Of a stretch of 64,000 nucleotides of DNA, positions 36,287 to 48,388 are shown piece after piece. Position 1 is the first letter of the stretch. The number at the start of each line of letters is the position of its first letter. Below the pieces are notes generated by a model. That model searched no databases. It saw only the letters and a list, made by a program, of their open reading frames with translations, and was not told the DNA's origin. The DNA is from Luzula sylvatica (taxonomy: Eukaryota; Streptophyta; Magnoliopsida; Poales; Juncaceae): contig OX326959.1 in the NCBI GenBank assembly GCA_946800325.1, positions 10,546,862 to 10,610,861 on the forward strand. Direction: 5' to 3'. The translations under genes and the position numbers were made by a program.

Positions 36287-36783
36287 CGTTTTGCATTAAA
36301 GATTTTTACTTTGTCTTATGGAAATGAATAGGCAAACTCAAATTAACGTGTTGTTCTAATTTGTAACAAAATAATATAAAGAAAATAAGATAGTTTATCA
36401 TTAAATGCCCTTAAATCATTAGTCCCATGAGTAAAAACAAATACTTGTTGCACTCCAAAATATTTTGTTTTATTGCCCTCATCAATTGTCAAAATTATAT
36501 CACAAATTAACACAATTAAGCACCATCAAAACAAGAAATGTTGCTGGAAAATCGAAGCAATTGCTCAAAAATCAAGCTCGTAAAAGAGGAGTGATGGTTG
36601 CAAAAAATCTTCGAGAACTTCTCAACAAACCAGTCAGACAAAAGATCTAATTATTGGCTCCGCAAAAATCCTGCAGAACAAAGAGGTTCTTGGCTCGATT
36701 AATTCAGGAGGGTATTTTTGCTAGAAATTCATTCAATAAATTCAAAATTACTTGGATAAAGCTTTGCAATATTAATTTAGAAA
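36287..36783. repeat. ~500-bp duplicate, first copy
   Basis: Near-identical to 38195-38702 (gcaaactcaaattaacgtg ... ttagaaaataaacca). Contains short ORFs (36465-36650) but no recognised protein. The two copies end at the same point and differ after it. Confidence 0.8.
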
Positions 36784-37129
36784 ATAAACCAGCAATTTCC
36801 TGTAAAAAACCAGCAATCACAAAATAACTTCTCATTAATGATTTCGTACCAGGATTCATTTTGCACACACGCCAATTTCGTATCAGTAATAAAGAATTAG
36901 CCAATTTCGTACCAGCAACTTGAAAGGGCCAAAATCAGTAATTTCGAAAGGCAAAAATTGCGTGAAATAGTGCAACTTCTAAGCTTAAATAATCAAAGAG
37001 AAAGAAAGAATCCCGAGTAAATGGTATGAAATGGAAACAAGTCTTTTGAAAAACAGCAATAAATCGAGATAATATTGCATTTTACACGGAAAGAAATGAA
37101 GATCAAATCGAATCTCAGAGAAAAAAATA

Positions 37130-37315
37130 AATAGGCCGGTTTTTATTGGGTCGGTCAGTCCAGTTTGTTTCATTAAACCGGCCGGTTCAAGCCGGTTTAG
37201 CCGGTTTCTGTACAATTACGGATTGATACTTGAACCAATCCGTTTTTTTCACCAGGTCTGATTTTGTTTTGGATGAACCGACCGGTCCGGTCCGGTCCGG
37301 TCCGGTTTTTAAAAC
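37130..37315. repeat. CCGGT-rich repeat patch
   Basis: Several ccggtt/aaccgg motifs, ending in four tandem ccggt units (gaccggtccggtccggtccgg). The same family occurs near 4060-4225, 37968 and 39750-39955. Probably parts of a decayed short transposon. Confidence 0.55.
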
Positions 37316-38194
37316 ACTGACTTTTTTATTAATATATTATTTTTATATCAATAATGACAGACACTTAGATTTTGCAACTATATTTGCACCTAGAAACACA
37401 CGTGACAGTTAAATTTACAATTCGTAGAATTTTAATTCCATTTTAAATTTTGACGTGATTGCACTATGACTACGTATGCTTCTGAGTAAAATCTAGATGT
37501 CTATAATTATTATTTTTAAATATAATTTAAATACCATTTTTAGTATTAATATATTATTTATGTGCATGCATATTGTTGCTATTAATATTAATATATTTTT
37601 TAATGTTAATATTCTATTTTGTGACAATATACCTTTTTAATATCACTATATCATTTTACAACAAAGATAATGCTTCAATATATTTTTAGGACATAATAAA
37701 TTTTAATGTGATTTTCATTCAATAAAATTAAACATAAATTTGTGAAAAAAGAAAAAAAGAAATTACATCCCGCAAATTAGAAAGAAAAGAAAAGCCCTAA
37801 ATGACTCTAGGGTTACGGATAGTAATAATTGACTAAGTTTGTATTCTTGTTTTTTATTTTTTATAAGAAAAAAAAATGAAAACAAGCATACTTTTATTTT
37901 CTCTTTTTTATTTACAAAACATAGGAATCAACAAATTTGAACCAAAATGTTTAATGTTTTTAAGAACCGGACCGGTTAGAGACCCAGATTAGTGTCGGAT
38001 CATCGTCTCAACAAAAGCCTATCCCACGTAGCTTGATTCCTTACCATAATGGTTGAACTGCTGATTTTCTTCGAAATATTTTTTTGCGTAATTATAATAG
38101 TATACACAACCACAATTTTTACCTCATTAAAACAAATAAAATTATTAATTTATTATGGATAACACCCACTAGAAACTTGAAACAACCAAATAAC
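37316..38194. other. AT-rich intergenic
   Basis: No gene seen. Around 37975-38090 it matches the flank of mTERF B (gattagtgtcggatcatc; compare 11925-11990), so parts of the mTERF neighbourhood were duplicated more than once. Confidence 0.5.
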
Positions 38195-38702
38195 AACATT
38201 GTCTTATGTAAATGAATATGCAGAGTCGGATTTTGATATGCAAACTCAAATTAACGTGTTGTTCTAATTTGTAACAAAATAATATAAAGAAAATAAGATA
38301 GTTTCTCATTAAATGCCCTTAAATCATTAGTCCCATGAGTAAAAACAAATACTTGTTGCACTACAAAATATTTTGCTTTATTGCCCTCATCAATTGTCTA
38401 AATTATATCACAAATTAACACAATTAAGCACCATCAAAACAAGAAATGTTGCTGGAAAATCGAAGCAAATTGCTCGAAAATCAAGCTCGTAAAAGAGGAG
38501 TGATGCTTGCAAAAAATCTTCGAGAACTTCTCAACAAACCAGTCAGACAAAAGATCTAATTATTGGCTCCGCAAAAATCCTGCAGAACAAAGAGGTTCTT
38601 GGCTCGATTAATTCAGGAGGGTATTTTTGCTAGAAATTCATTCAATAAATTCAAAATTACTTGGATAAAGCTTTGCAATATTAATTTAGAAAATAAACCA
38701 TC
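38195..38702. repeat. ~500-bp duplicate, second copy
   Basis: Counterpart of 36287-36783. Confidence 0.8.
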
Positions 38703-39425
38703 GTCAATATCGAGTCGAAACGAAAATCTAACAGATCCAAACCCTAGTGAGGGCCTTGATTCTTGAGTCATATACCCCTTAAAAACTGAAATTAAGACAA
38801 TGCAATCATGAAATAGTAAAAACATTACCTAAAGACCAATTAAAAACTAAACCTCAAGGGGCATATATGCAAAAGACCCTTAGAAATTGTAAAAAAAAAA
38901 CTGAATTATTTTAAAAATTGTAGAAGACGATACAATTATTCACCTTAAATTAGTTGCCGACACCGCTCTTTAAAATCAACTAAAAATTATAAAACATAAA
39001 TAAAATGTGGTCAATTAATCAATTTAATGGGACATATATGCAACAGACCCCTACAAAACTGATGCAACTATTCACCTAAAAATCACCTAAAATTGTAAAA
39101 AAAAAAAGAGAGATCATGTACAGTTTGAACAAGATTGAATTTAATATAGGCGTATATATGCAATTTGATACATGCTGTGAAGAACCCTCAATTTACAGGG
39201 ACCTATATGCAAAGAGGCAATTTTATGCAGTTTTGATACGTGCTGATGAATTCAATACCATGCATATATCCAATTTTTTAGTGTAAGTAGGCAATTTTAT
39301 CCAGCTTTTAATCATACTACAAGATCTGAATATTATAATACAAGGCCCTGTTTCTAATTTTTAATGTAAAAAGGTGAAGACTAAGATTTTAAATTGGAAA
39401 AATTGAAAAAAAACACTTACCAAGT
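38703..39425. other. Intergenic, no gene
   Basis: AT-rich with repeated phrases such as atatatgcaa-agaccc. Nothing gene-like. Confidence 0.5.
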
Positions 39426-39426
39426 G

Positions 39427-40325
39427 TAAACTTACATTTAAATCTTCGAGAATCACACTTTAATTCACTTCTTAATCTTCTAAAGAGTGGAAATTTTTTT
39501 TTGTATTTTCGCCCAAAAGCCTGAGAAGTAGAAAAGAAAAAGATCAGGTGAGAGAGAAAAGGTAAATCTCGTGATTTCAAATTTTCAAATGGGATTTTCG
39601 GGTTTTTACTTTGCTAATAGATCGAGAAGGAAGCAAATATATGTGATTGAAGGAAACAATGAGAGAAAATAAGAAACTAAAACATGAGAATCTCATTCTC
39701 ATCCAAAAGTCGAAGGAAAGAAAGTACAAGAATTGGCCCTTTTTGTGGTTAGTCCGGTCCGCTTTATTTTTGATAAAACCGGAAAATTCAACCGGTTTTT
39801 TACAATTTTTTTTGGTTGAATAATAATGCGAATTTGGTTTGATTATTTAAACACTACTTTGATTATTTGATAACCCGGTTCCCCTTTTTTTGGTTGAATA
39901 ATATTGAGAATTGAAACTAAATGTTAAAATAATCAAACCAATCCGGTCCGGTTTTTAAACACTGCTTTTAATTATACTTGTTAGCCGTTTCATGACCCTA
40001 GAGGAGGCCATCACTCGAGTTATGGAAAAAAAAAAATATGAAGTGATTATTTATTTATTTATATATTTATTAATCACAAAATTGTTTTCATATTTACCAT
40101 AATTCATTGTAATTTGAGACAGCTCCAATAACAAAGACTAATACCATGGCCAAATTATTATTATGCCAACAAAAACCATTTTGTAGCAGTGAGAGCAGAA
40201 AAATCAAAATTAATAGAAAAATTTATAACACAAAAAGTTCTCTCTCTGATATAATCTTAAAATTGAACTAACCAGTTAGAAAATAATCCAAATATCATTT
40301 CGAATATCGAAGAACCCATCTTTCC
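39427..40325. repeat. Segmental duplicate flanking mTERF C
   Basis: Matches 3724-4275 and then 5445-5760. The ~1.15-kb block between them in copy A, with a Helitron end, is missing here. Confidence 0.75.
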
Positions 40326-41453
40326 TTAAGCACAATCACAAGGATAAACCTTTGCGAGTTCCGGGGCTTTCTCTCTGTACGGCAATACAAACTTCTCAAT
40401 GAACTTTTTGTCTGATAAGCTACAAAAATTACAAAAAAGCCAATTTATGTTCACCCCCCTTTCTTTCAAGATTCTTAGTACGTGATGCCTTGGTGCCAGC
40501 CTTTCCTCTAAACTAAAAATCAACAAGTTAGGCTGAGAAGCCAAAGCTTTTGGATCAAAATTAACGTTTTTTACGAGGAAATTGATCTTCGTCTCCACGG
40601 TTTTTTTACAAAGGCACAGTAATGTAGGGTATTTCTTGAAAGCAAGAATGAATTCTTCGTCAGACCAGCCACATGTTTTTCTATAAAATTCAACCTTTTT
40701 ATCCCACACTTGTTTCTTCATAGAACTGATTACTACAAATGCCTTCAAGAACATGCCAGATCCACGTCGAAACCCTATTTCCTCAGTTCTCTCCAGGGAT
40801 TGCTTTATAGAATCGACGTTTAGAAGCATGAACCTGCGACCAAGTAGCATTTCCTTTGTTATATCTTCTTGGGAGAATCCATATTCCTTCAATAGATTGA
40901 TTATGGGAGCTATATGGGTATCAATGTCCCAATTAAGAAATAATCTGTTTCTTCGGATAAGCTTCCTGAAAGCTTCGTCATCATTGCCTACACAATTTCT
41001 CCAATACTCCAGCCGTGGGAGCCTATTATTCCTAGTGAGGGATGATGGGTTGAATCGAATCAGCTCGATGAGTGTTTCTCCGGTGAACCCAGCAACCATT
41101 AATTCACGGGCTCGACGCTCGAGAGCCTTCTCAACGTTTGAAGATAGAAGTATTGGGTTGAAGAAAATGAGAGGTTTGATCTGGGCATCAGAGAAACCGA
41201 GTTTTTTAAAGAATTGTATGACCGAGTCAGGCCGATCGGGGGTTTTGATAGGTGAGAGGTTTGTAGAAGCGGAGTATTTGAGGGCTCTGTCAATGGAGAA
41301 GCCGAACGAGGAAATGAGATATTGGGCGATGAAAGGAATGCTCTTTGGCTGTTGTTCGGTTTGGGTGGAAAGAGAGAGGCGGAGGAAGCGGGGAATGGGG
41401 ATTAGGCGGTGATGGCGAAAAGAGGAGATTCTCTTTGTCAGGAGAGAAGACAT
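40326..41453 (-). CDS. mTERF family protein, intact (375 aa)
   Basis: Single-exon gene. Residues 1-40 (MSSLLTKRISSFRHHRLIPI...) are Arg/Ser/His-rich without acidic residues, as in mitochondrial targeting peptides. From about residue 45 the protein consists of mTERF helical repeats: GFSIDRALKYSA, FFKKLGFSDAQIKPLI, LLKEYGFSQEDITKEML, KTCGWSDEEFILAFKKYPTLL, FLVKNVNFDPKALASQP. It ends EKAPELAKVYPCDCA. Plant mTERFs bind organellar nucleic acids and act in transcription, splicing or RNA maturation; the exact target cannot be read from sequence. Length 375 aa is normal for this clade. It is the only undamaged copy of three in the window (A 5761-7034, B 12351-13477). The start is shared by all three copies. 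Confidence 0.93.
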   Translation of the reverse strand: MSSLLTKRISSFRHHRLIPIPRFLRLSLSTQTEQQPKSIPFIAQYLISSFGFSIDRALKYSASTNLSPIKTPDRPDSVIQFFKKLGFSDAQIKPLIFFNPILLSSNVEKALERRARELMVAGFTGETLIELIRFNPSSLTRNNRLPRLEYWRNCVGNDDEAFRKLIRRNRLFLNWDIDTHIAPIINLLKEYGFSQEDITKEMLLGRRFMLLNVDSIKQSLERTEEIGFRRGSGMFLKAFVVISSMKKQVWDKKVEFYRKTCGWSDEEFILAFKKYPTLLCLCKKTVETKINFLVKNVNFDPKALASQPNLLIFSLEERLAPRHHVLRILKERGVNINWLFCNFCSLSDKKFIEKFVLPYREKAPELAKVYPCDCA

Positions 41454-42060
41454 GGTTTCTAGGGTTTCAAAGTGATTAGTGAAAGACGAGGCCCAAATGC
41501 CATTGAATCGGAAATAGAGAAACTTTTATGAGGAAGAGATTTTGGGTTTTGAGTTTTGACATAACGATTCAAAACTAGGATCCCCTATAATTATTTTTTA
41601 ATGTACAACTTTACAATGATTCATTGTTGTATATGATGATTACTTTATGTGGAGATTTGATTAATTAAGGTTTATAACAAACAACCTATTTTGATCCAAT
41701 TTACGTATCACAATTTATATGTATATACATGAATTTTGTATAAATAAGAGAAGCCCCTGTTATGTTGCAATTTTTTAAAATTTATTATTAATAAAATATT
41801 ATATAATTATAAAAATATGTATATTATTATTATACATTATTTTTCTGCACGTATCGTATTACCTAGTTTATTTTTAAATAGTCAAGTGATACATTTACAA
41901 AAAAAAAATTATATTAATATGAAACTCAAAACAAATCAACAAATTAAATAGATTTATATGTGAAGATATTTTCTTTCAATATAAACGGATTATTTTAAGA
42001 AAAGAAGAAAAATACAAAGAAATATAATTTTTGAAATTATGTAAAATTCTCGTAAGGAGG
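41454..42060. other. Promoter side of mTERF C and AT-rich spacer
   Basis: The first ~140 bp upstream of the start resemble the equivalent region of copies A and B. No clear TATA box was identified. The rest is AT-rich with no gene. Confidence 0.4.
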
Positions 42061-44378
42061 ATTTCTGTGTCTGTAGGGAAAAAATCGAAAAATAATCCGA
42101 TTTTGAAAAAAGAAATTCAAAACCAATGCAACCATATTTTTAAAATCCGTAGCACTGGTTTTTAAAAATCCGATTAATAAGGATAACAAAACATAATTAA
42201 GTCTAATTCTGTAAATTGTACAAACCATTAAGTGTACAAATTCAAAACAAATCAACGTTATACATAAAAATAATCCTCAAAAAATACACGAGCAACCTGC
42301 CTCGTATCGTAGCTCATGTTTGTCGTTTTGTCTGTTGATCATGCCGAACGCATTTTCCTAATATCAAAGAAATACATTGTACATTTCATGTCAAACTCAT
42401 GAATTTGCATGAAAGCACGTCAAACTCATGAGTTATTCGTGTGGTTATATTTTAGGATTTTATTGAAGGTATAATGTCACTTGAACTTACATATTTCATT
42501 TTCTGTGATTATTAAAATAGTTATTTTGATTGATTCCAATGCAAGAGGTATTTGTTGATTATGATTTGCATAATCCATTGGAAACTAGTGTTCCATAATC
42601 ATATTAAACTGGTAAGAAGTAGATACTTTTTGAGATATAGGAAGAAATCAACCATATATTTAAAGGAATGTCTTTCCTACGTCCTGTTAAGCTCATTAAT
42701 TACATATGTATCTTTTTTAAGTTCACAATATCATATTTTTCTTGCTAAGTATAATTAATATCTAATTTATCTTTGCTTAGTAATTTTATGAAATTTAACA
42801 AAATATTAATATAATTAACTAATTTACTCCTCATTTCATTAACCCTTAATCTAATATTAATCATTTATCCATTAAGTTGTGAACCCTAAATCCTTTTCTA
42901 ACCAAATAACCAAACCCAAAATACCAAATACCAAATAACCAAATAACCAAATCAATACCACACCCGTGCATTTCTTCTTCTTCGTCGTCGTCGTCGAACA
43001 AGGGACCTCGGCGACACGATGCAGGGGACGCGATCGATCATCTTCTTCGAACGATGGAGCTCGGCGACGTGATGGCAACTGGGCGACGTGATAGCTGGCG
43101 ACGCTATCGATCGATCGATCTTTCTCCCTCTCTCTCTCTCTTCGCGACTGTTGGATGGTGGTAATGAACGATCGATTTTTCTCCCTCTCTCTTACTCTCT
43201 TCAACATACATGTCTGTATTTTGTCGAAATTTTTCTTAAAGTTGATTTTTTGTTTCATTTTAGCTTAAATTTGAGTTCTTAATTGGGTAGCTTAATGCAT
43301 GTACTCTTTTTTCCAATTTGTTACTTCAATGACCATAGGATTTCAGTATTTCATTTGAGCACGGTTTGTTACTTCAATTAGCCTAGGGTTTCAGTACTAT
43401 TTCAGAAATTCCAAATTGAAAGTACCAAATTAGCCAACTGTATCTACATTTGAGCATGTCCTGTTGATTAAGTCAACTGTATCTGCATTTATAGCTTAAA
43501 TTTCAAATGTCAACTGTATCTACCAAGGATTTCAGTACCAATTGGATCACCATTTTATATTATTCTCTCTCTTAATTATCATTTTTTGACACATGAAGGA
43601 GTGCGTGTAGTGGGATTCGAAGTGCCTCGATCATCAGAATCATATGAATCATACTTGGTAGAAGTAATTTGAGTTTAGTGTTGATGTTTTGTAATATATT
43701 TGCGATATCAATTCAATTTATGTAACATGAGTTTTGTTATATGTGTGTAGTGTTGATGTTTTGTAATATTTTTGCGATACCAATTCAATTGATGTAACAT
43801 GAGTTTTGTAATATGAGTATTGATGTTTTATAATTATTATATGTGTTTCCGATACAAATTCCATTGATGTAATATGAGTTTTGTAATCATTAAGTGCAGA
43901 ATAAGATTGTCTAAATAATATTTAGTTAAGTCCCCAATTTTTTTGAGTATTTATATTATGGAGAACATCAATATTCTGATACCAAAAAATTACATTCAGT
44001 TTAGTCTTAATAATATTTCGATACCAAAAAAAATTGAGAAAAGTCTGATTTTGGTTCCCGACAAATACCAAAATGTTTATTTTGCCCCCCGACTTTTTTT
44101 TTAGGTTATTTTGGCCCCCAATCTTTCAAATTTGTTCAATATGCCCCCCAACATTTTTAAATCGGTTCAATGTGCCCCTTCCGTCCGTTTTTTCCGTTAA
44201 GTTGGGGTTAGTTGATATTAGTTTATTATTTTTTTTAAACCCGACCCGTTTTTTAAACCCGACCCGTTTTTTAAACCCCCCTCTCTCTCTCTCTCTGAGC
44301 TCTCTCTCCAAACCACGCTCCAGTAAAGAAGAACTCACGCTCTCGCCCAAACCACGCTCTCTCTCGCCGCCCACTCTC

Positions 44379-44750
44379 GCCCAAACCCTTCTCTCCACTC
44401 GCCACCCTCTCTCTCGCCACCCTCTCTCTCGCCCAAACCCTTCTCTCCACTCGCCACCCTCTCTCTCGCCACCCTCTCTCTCGCCCAAACCCTTCTCTCC
44501 ACTCGCCACCCTCTCTCTCGCCACCCTCTCTCTCGCCCAAACCCTTCTCTCCACTCGCCACCCTCTCTCTCGCCACCCTCTCTCTCGCCCAAACCCTTCT
44601 CTCCACTCGCCACCCTCTCTCTCGCCACCCTCTCTCTCGCCCAAACCCTTCTCTCCACTCGCCACCCTCTCTCTCGCCACCCTCTCTCTCGCCCAAACCC
44701 TTCTCTCCACTCGCCACCTTCTCTCTCGCCACTCTCCTCTCTGTTGCCAC
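44379..44750. repeat. 52-bp CT-rich minisatellite
   Basis: The phrase gcccaaacccttctctccac recurs every 52 bp (44379, 44431, 44483, ...), about seven units of ctctctctcgccacc-type sequence. Long Arg/Glu/Gly ORFs on the minus strand are artefacts of it. Confidence 0.88.
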
Positions 44751-44834
44751 CCTCTCTCTCGCCACTCTCCTCTCTGTTGCCACACTCTCTCTCTCGCCAC
44801 TCTCCTCTCTGCTTCACTACGAAAATCCTAAAAA

Positions 44835-45231
44835 ATGGATGATTCAAATTGTGGCCCTTCTTCAAGATCGGGTTAGTTGAATTAATTAAATCATCTAAAA
44901 AATTGATTGAATTGATTAATTTTTGTGTTAATTTGATGAATATTTCTCTAAATATTTTTGTACGAATTGATTTAATTGATTAATTTTTTGTGATAATATA
45001 GATGGGAGCATTATTCGAATTGAACCATGTTTGGCTCATGAACGCGACGATTTTGGTCCTATTGATTTAACTACCGGAGAAAATGATGATGAAAGCGATT
45101 TTTCTTTTTCGAGTCGAGACGAGAGTAGCGATAATGAAGAACCTTTTTCGAGTCGAGACGAGAGTAGCGATAATGAAAGCGTGAAACGAATTTATTTATG
45201 TTTTGATGTATCGAATTTATTTATGTTTTGA
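44835..45231 (+). CDS. Small acidic ORF in Pack-MULE (88 aa, two exons)
   Basis: Predicted exons 44835-44871 and 45002-45231 with GT-AG borders, reading MDDSNCGPSSRSD then an acidic Ser/Asp-rich stretch. SSRDESSDNE occurs twice in tandem (33-nt duplication), then a hydrophobic end and stop. No family recognised. It may be a captured first exon of a host gene; the tail into repeated tttatttatgttttgatg sequence looks non-coding. Coding status uncertain. Confidence 0.4.
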
Positions 45232-45594
45232 TGTATTGAATTTATTTATGTTTTGATGTATCAAATTTATTTATGTTTTGATGTATCGGATTTGAATGTT
45301 TGCCCTATCGAATTTATTTATGTTTGCCCTATCAAAAATATTGACAATTTTGCCCTATCAAAATTTTGCCAGTGACAACCAATTAAAATCCACTTCATTT
45401 TGCCCTATCATTTTGAGAGTACTAATTAACCACTTCATTTTGAGAGTACTAATTAAAATCCAAATATTAATCAAAATCCATTAATTCATATATTCATCCA
45501 AATATTAATTCATACATTAATCCTTACATTAATTCATACATTAATTCATACATTAATCCATACATTAATACGAACATAAATATTACTCCAAAAA

Positions 45595-46561
45595 TTATCT
45601 TATTATTACGTCATTAATTTGTTTGGGTGGAGGAACAGAGGGAAATTGGCCGCCGGTAAGTAAAACCTCTCTGATAACTTCGTGCTCTGTTATACCATCA
45701 ATCCCCATATTCTCGTAGCTCCAAAATGCACCCAAAGTTCCCAAAAAGCCCTCGTGGCATAAAAATGTCGTTTGCACTTGCCCTTTCGACCTTAACACAC
45801 ACAATAAAAAAAATCACATATATTTAGTTCCAAGAATTAATTAATATTAAATGATGTATAAAATAGAAATAATCAATTAATTACCAATATTTTAAAGAGC
45901 GTGAAATTTTATCCATGGTTTTTTCATGACCGCAAACATAAGCTCCTCTGAAGAATATTCTCTTCAGTCCTGACAAATTCGCCACAAAGTACGCTATCTA
46001 TAATAAATAACACGAAATATTAATTTATTAAGAATAAATTAGGGTTTCTGAAAGTATTATAAAATTATTAATTACTTGGCCAATATTGTATGCGAAAAGA
46101 TTTAACAGAGCCGCAGCCAAATCTTCAGGTTTGTAATCAGAAATTTTGTTCGAATTTACTTTTCCAAAACTTGCTGCTGTAGTCGTCGCAGGCAATCCAA
46201 TCTTTTCAAATTTTAAAATCCAAAATTTAAATAAATAGATAAACTAACCATTAATTAAATAATAATAACAATTACCTTTGGATAACCGTGTTCGCCATAA
46301 ATATCCCCAACAGTGAGATCTACTGCGAGATTATTTCCTTTTTGGCTCAACTCCAAAAGCTCTTCATAACTAAATAAAAAGTAAATAAATCGGGAATTTT
46401 ACAAAAAGGTCCATGTATTATTCAAAATTACAAAAAGGCCCCTGATCTTAATTTATTATTATTTACCTGGAGCAACCAGTGAGGAGTCTGGCGAGACCGA
46501 GAATGGTACCGCCACCAAGATGAGATCCAATTATTCTCTCGAATTTTCCTTTTCCGATTAC
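45595..46561 (-). pseudogene. Pantothenate kinase exons captured in Pack-MULE
   Basis: Five consecutive exons on the minus strand: 46561-46467 (FERIIGSHLGGGTILGLARL), 46369-46276 (SYEELLELSQKGNN...VGDIYGEHGYPK), 46201-46076 (IGLPATTTAASFGK...NIGQ), 45999-45885 (IAYFVANLSGLKR...), 45790-45595 (SKGQVQTTFLCHEGFLGTLGAF..., stop). This order and wording match eukaryotic pantothenate kinase, which phosphorylates pantothenate in the first step of CoA synthesis. The N-terminal ATP-binding part is missing, the family's usual GxNxGGGT is changed to GSHLGGGT, and exon four has a 2-bp insertion after CTGAAGAGA that shifts the frame. So it is a captured, inactive fragment. The parent gene should be elsewhere in the genome. 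Confidence 0.85.
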
Positions 46562-47040
46562 CTACTTCAAAATTCTGAAAAAATAATTACAATATTACAA
46601 ATTAATAAACCCTAAATTGACACTAAATCAATAAACCCTAAATTGGCCTAAATCAATCCTAAATTGATCCATAAATGGCCTAAATCAATCCTAAATTGCC
46701 CTAAATCAATCCTAAATTGACCCTAAATTGGCCTAAATCAACCCTAAATTGGCCTAAATCAATCCTAAATTGGCATAAATCAATCCTAAATTGGCCTAAA
46801 TCAATCCTAAATTAGCGATTTACGCATATACTTTGCCTAATTCAAAACCCTAAATAGAAACAAGTTGTGCCAGTAACCCTAAATTGAAAACCCTAAATTT
46901 ACGACGAGAGAAAGAGATCGCCCAGAGAAGTCCCATTACGACGAGAGAGAGAGAGAGAGAGTTTACTGACCAGAAAGAGAGAGTTTTTGCTCGAGAGAGA
47001 GATCGCCCAGAGAACGGATCGGAGAGAGAGATCGCCCGGA
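46380..47040. other. Pack-MULE internal non-coding, tandem cctaaattg
   Basis: After the first PANK exon come about 14 units of ctaaatcaatcctaaattgg-type sequence (46600-46830), then CT/GA-rich sequence with gagagagatcgccc repeats leading into the right TIR. Confidence 0.6.
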
Positions 47041-48060
47041 GAGAGAGCGTGGTTTGAGCGTGAGTTCTTTCGTGACTGGAGAGAGCTCAGAGAGAGAGAG
47101 AGAGAGAGAGGGGTTTAAAAAACGGGTCGGGTTTAAAAAACGGGTCGGGTCAGTTTGGAACGGGTCGGGTTTAAAAAAATAATAAACTAATATCAACTAA
47201 CCCCAACTTTACGAAAAAAACGGACGGAAGGGGCACATTGAACCGATTTAAAAATGTTGGGGGGCATATTGAACAAATTTGAAAGATTGGGGACCAAAAT
47301 AACCTAAAAAAAAAGTCGGGGGGCAAAATGAACATTTTGGTATTTGTCGGGGACCAAAATCAGACTTTTCTCAAAAAAATTCTAATATGAGTTTCGCAAC
47401 ACCAATTTGATTACAAAATATCAATACTCATTTAACTAAAATTCAACTAAAAATTCAACTAAAATTCAAATCACATAAATATTAAACTCCACGACTTAAA
47501 TCCCAAAATTACATAAACCTCCCTTAAATGTTTCAAAATTATCACATAAACTTCATTTTACATCCACACCCAATCAGAAGTAAACACTACGGAAAAATGA
47601 AAAAAAAAAACCCTACACTGTCATGGAGGCATGCATTCCTCGTCGCTCGTCCCGAGAGAGAAGCACCACGTCATATTGTGGCGGCTGTCATGGAGTCCGG
47701 AATCCTCGACGGTCGGCATGGCCATCCTTTCCTCAAGTTTTCCTTTCACACGTCCTCGTCATAACTTCCCCCGCATTTCGCCAAATTTTCGCAAGGTTTC
47801 GTCGCCTTTTTTTTTTCTTCTTCTTTCGCTAGGGTTTGGGTTTCGTCACCTCCAATTTATCCTGGCTCGCGAAAATGAGAAAGAGAGAGAAGGGGGTAAG
47901 TGTATGCACATGAGAGGGGACTGGATAGACTCGGTTCACGGGTTCCATGTGTTATTAACATATCCTGGAGCACATAACCCGAGTCCATTCAAATCAGGAC
48001 CGTCCGATAACGATAAAAAATCGAAGGGCGACGTGGAGCTCCGAGAGAGGCCGGATTTTC

Positions 48061-48093
48061 TGTATGTATGTATGTATGTATGTATGTATGTAT
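48061..48093. repeat. GTAT microsatellite (D2)
   Basis: (tgta)n tract, counterpart of 35835-35870. Confidence 0.9.
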
Positions 48094-48388
48094 CTTCGAC
48101 TAATATAGTTATATGGAACTTCGTGAATTGACTATAGGAACTACAACTTATGTGTTTATAAAATCATATTTGATAACCAATTTCGAAGAAAAAAATTTGT
48201 CAATTTTATTCATTAAAAAATGTAAATCCTTTTCGAAATTGAAATTGAAAATCACATTTAAGAGTTACAAATTAAGAAAATTTGAAATAGTACTTCGATA
48301 GAGTAATTTTACAAAAATAAATCACAATAGGAATGATTATGGAACTAGTTCCATTCTTACTTTGTCCTTCATTTTCCAATAATGTAAT

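Larger units (their letters stand above)
44036..47372. mobile_element. Pack-MULE, 3337 bp
   Basis: TIRs of about 250 bp start GAGAAAAGTCTGATTTTGG; the right end is the complement, ending ...cttttctc at 47372. The 9-bp target duplication aaaaaaatt lies at 44027-44035 and 47373-47381; D1 has the empty site at 35150-35158. Inside there is no transposase. It holds a 52-bp minisatellite, a two-exon plus-strand ORF and five minus-strand exons of pantothenate kinase with introns. Capture of genic DNA with introns between long TIRs and 9-bp duplications is the definition of a Pack-MULE. Confidence 0.92.
42060..48370. repeat. Segmental duplication, copy D2
   Basis: Counterpart of D1 (26880-36130). 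It lacks D1's solo LTR, G-box MITE and LTR element (empty sites at 42352, 42483 and about 43063) and instead carries the Pack-MULE at 44036-47372. Remaining sequence differs from D1 by scattered substitutions and small indels. Confidence 0.85.

Noticed and set aside
40753..41412. 219-aa ORF antisense to the intact mTERF gene (similar ones opposite copies A and B).
   Set aside because: Shadow of the mTERF coding strand; no family features.
44126..44865. Arg/Glu/Trp/Gly-rich ORFs of 170-224 aa on the minus strand.
   Set aside because: They are translations of the 52-bp CT/GA minisatellite inside the Pack-MULE, open in several frames at once.
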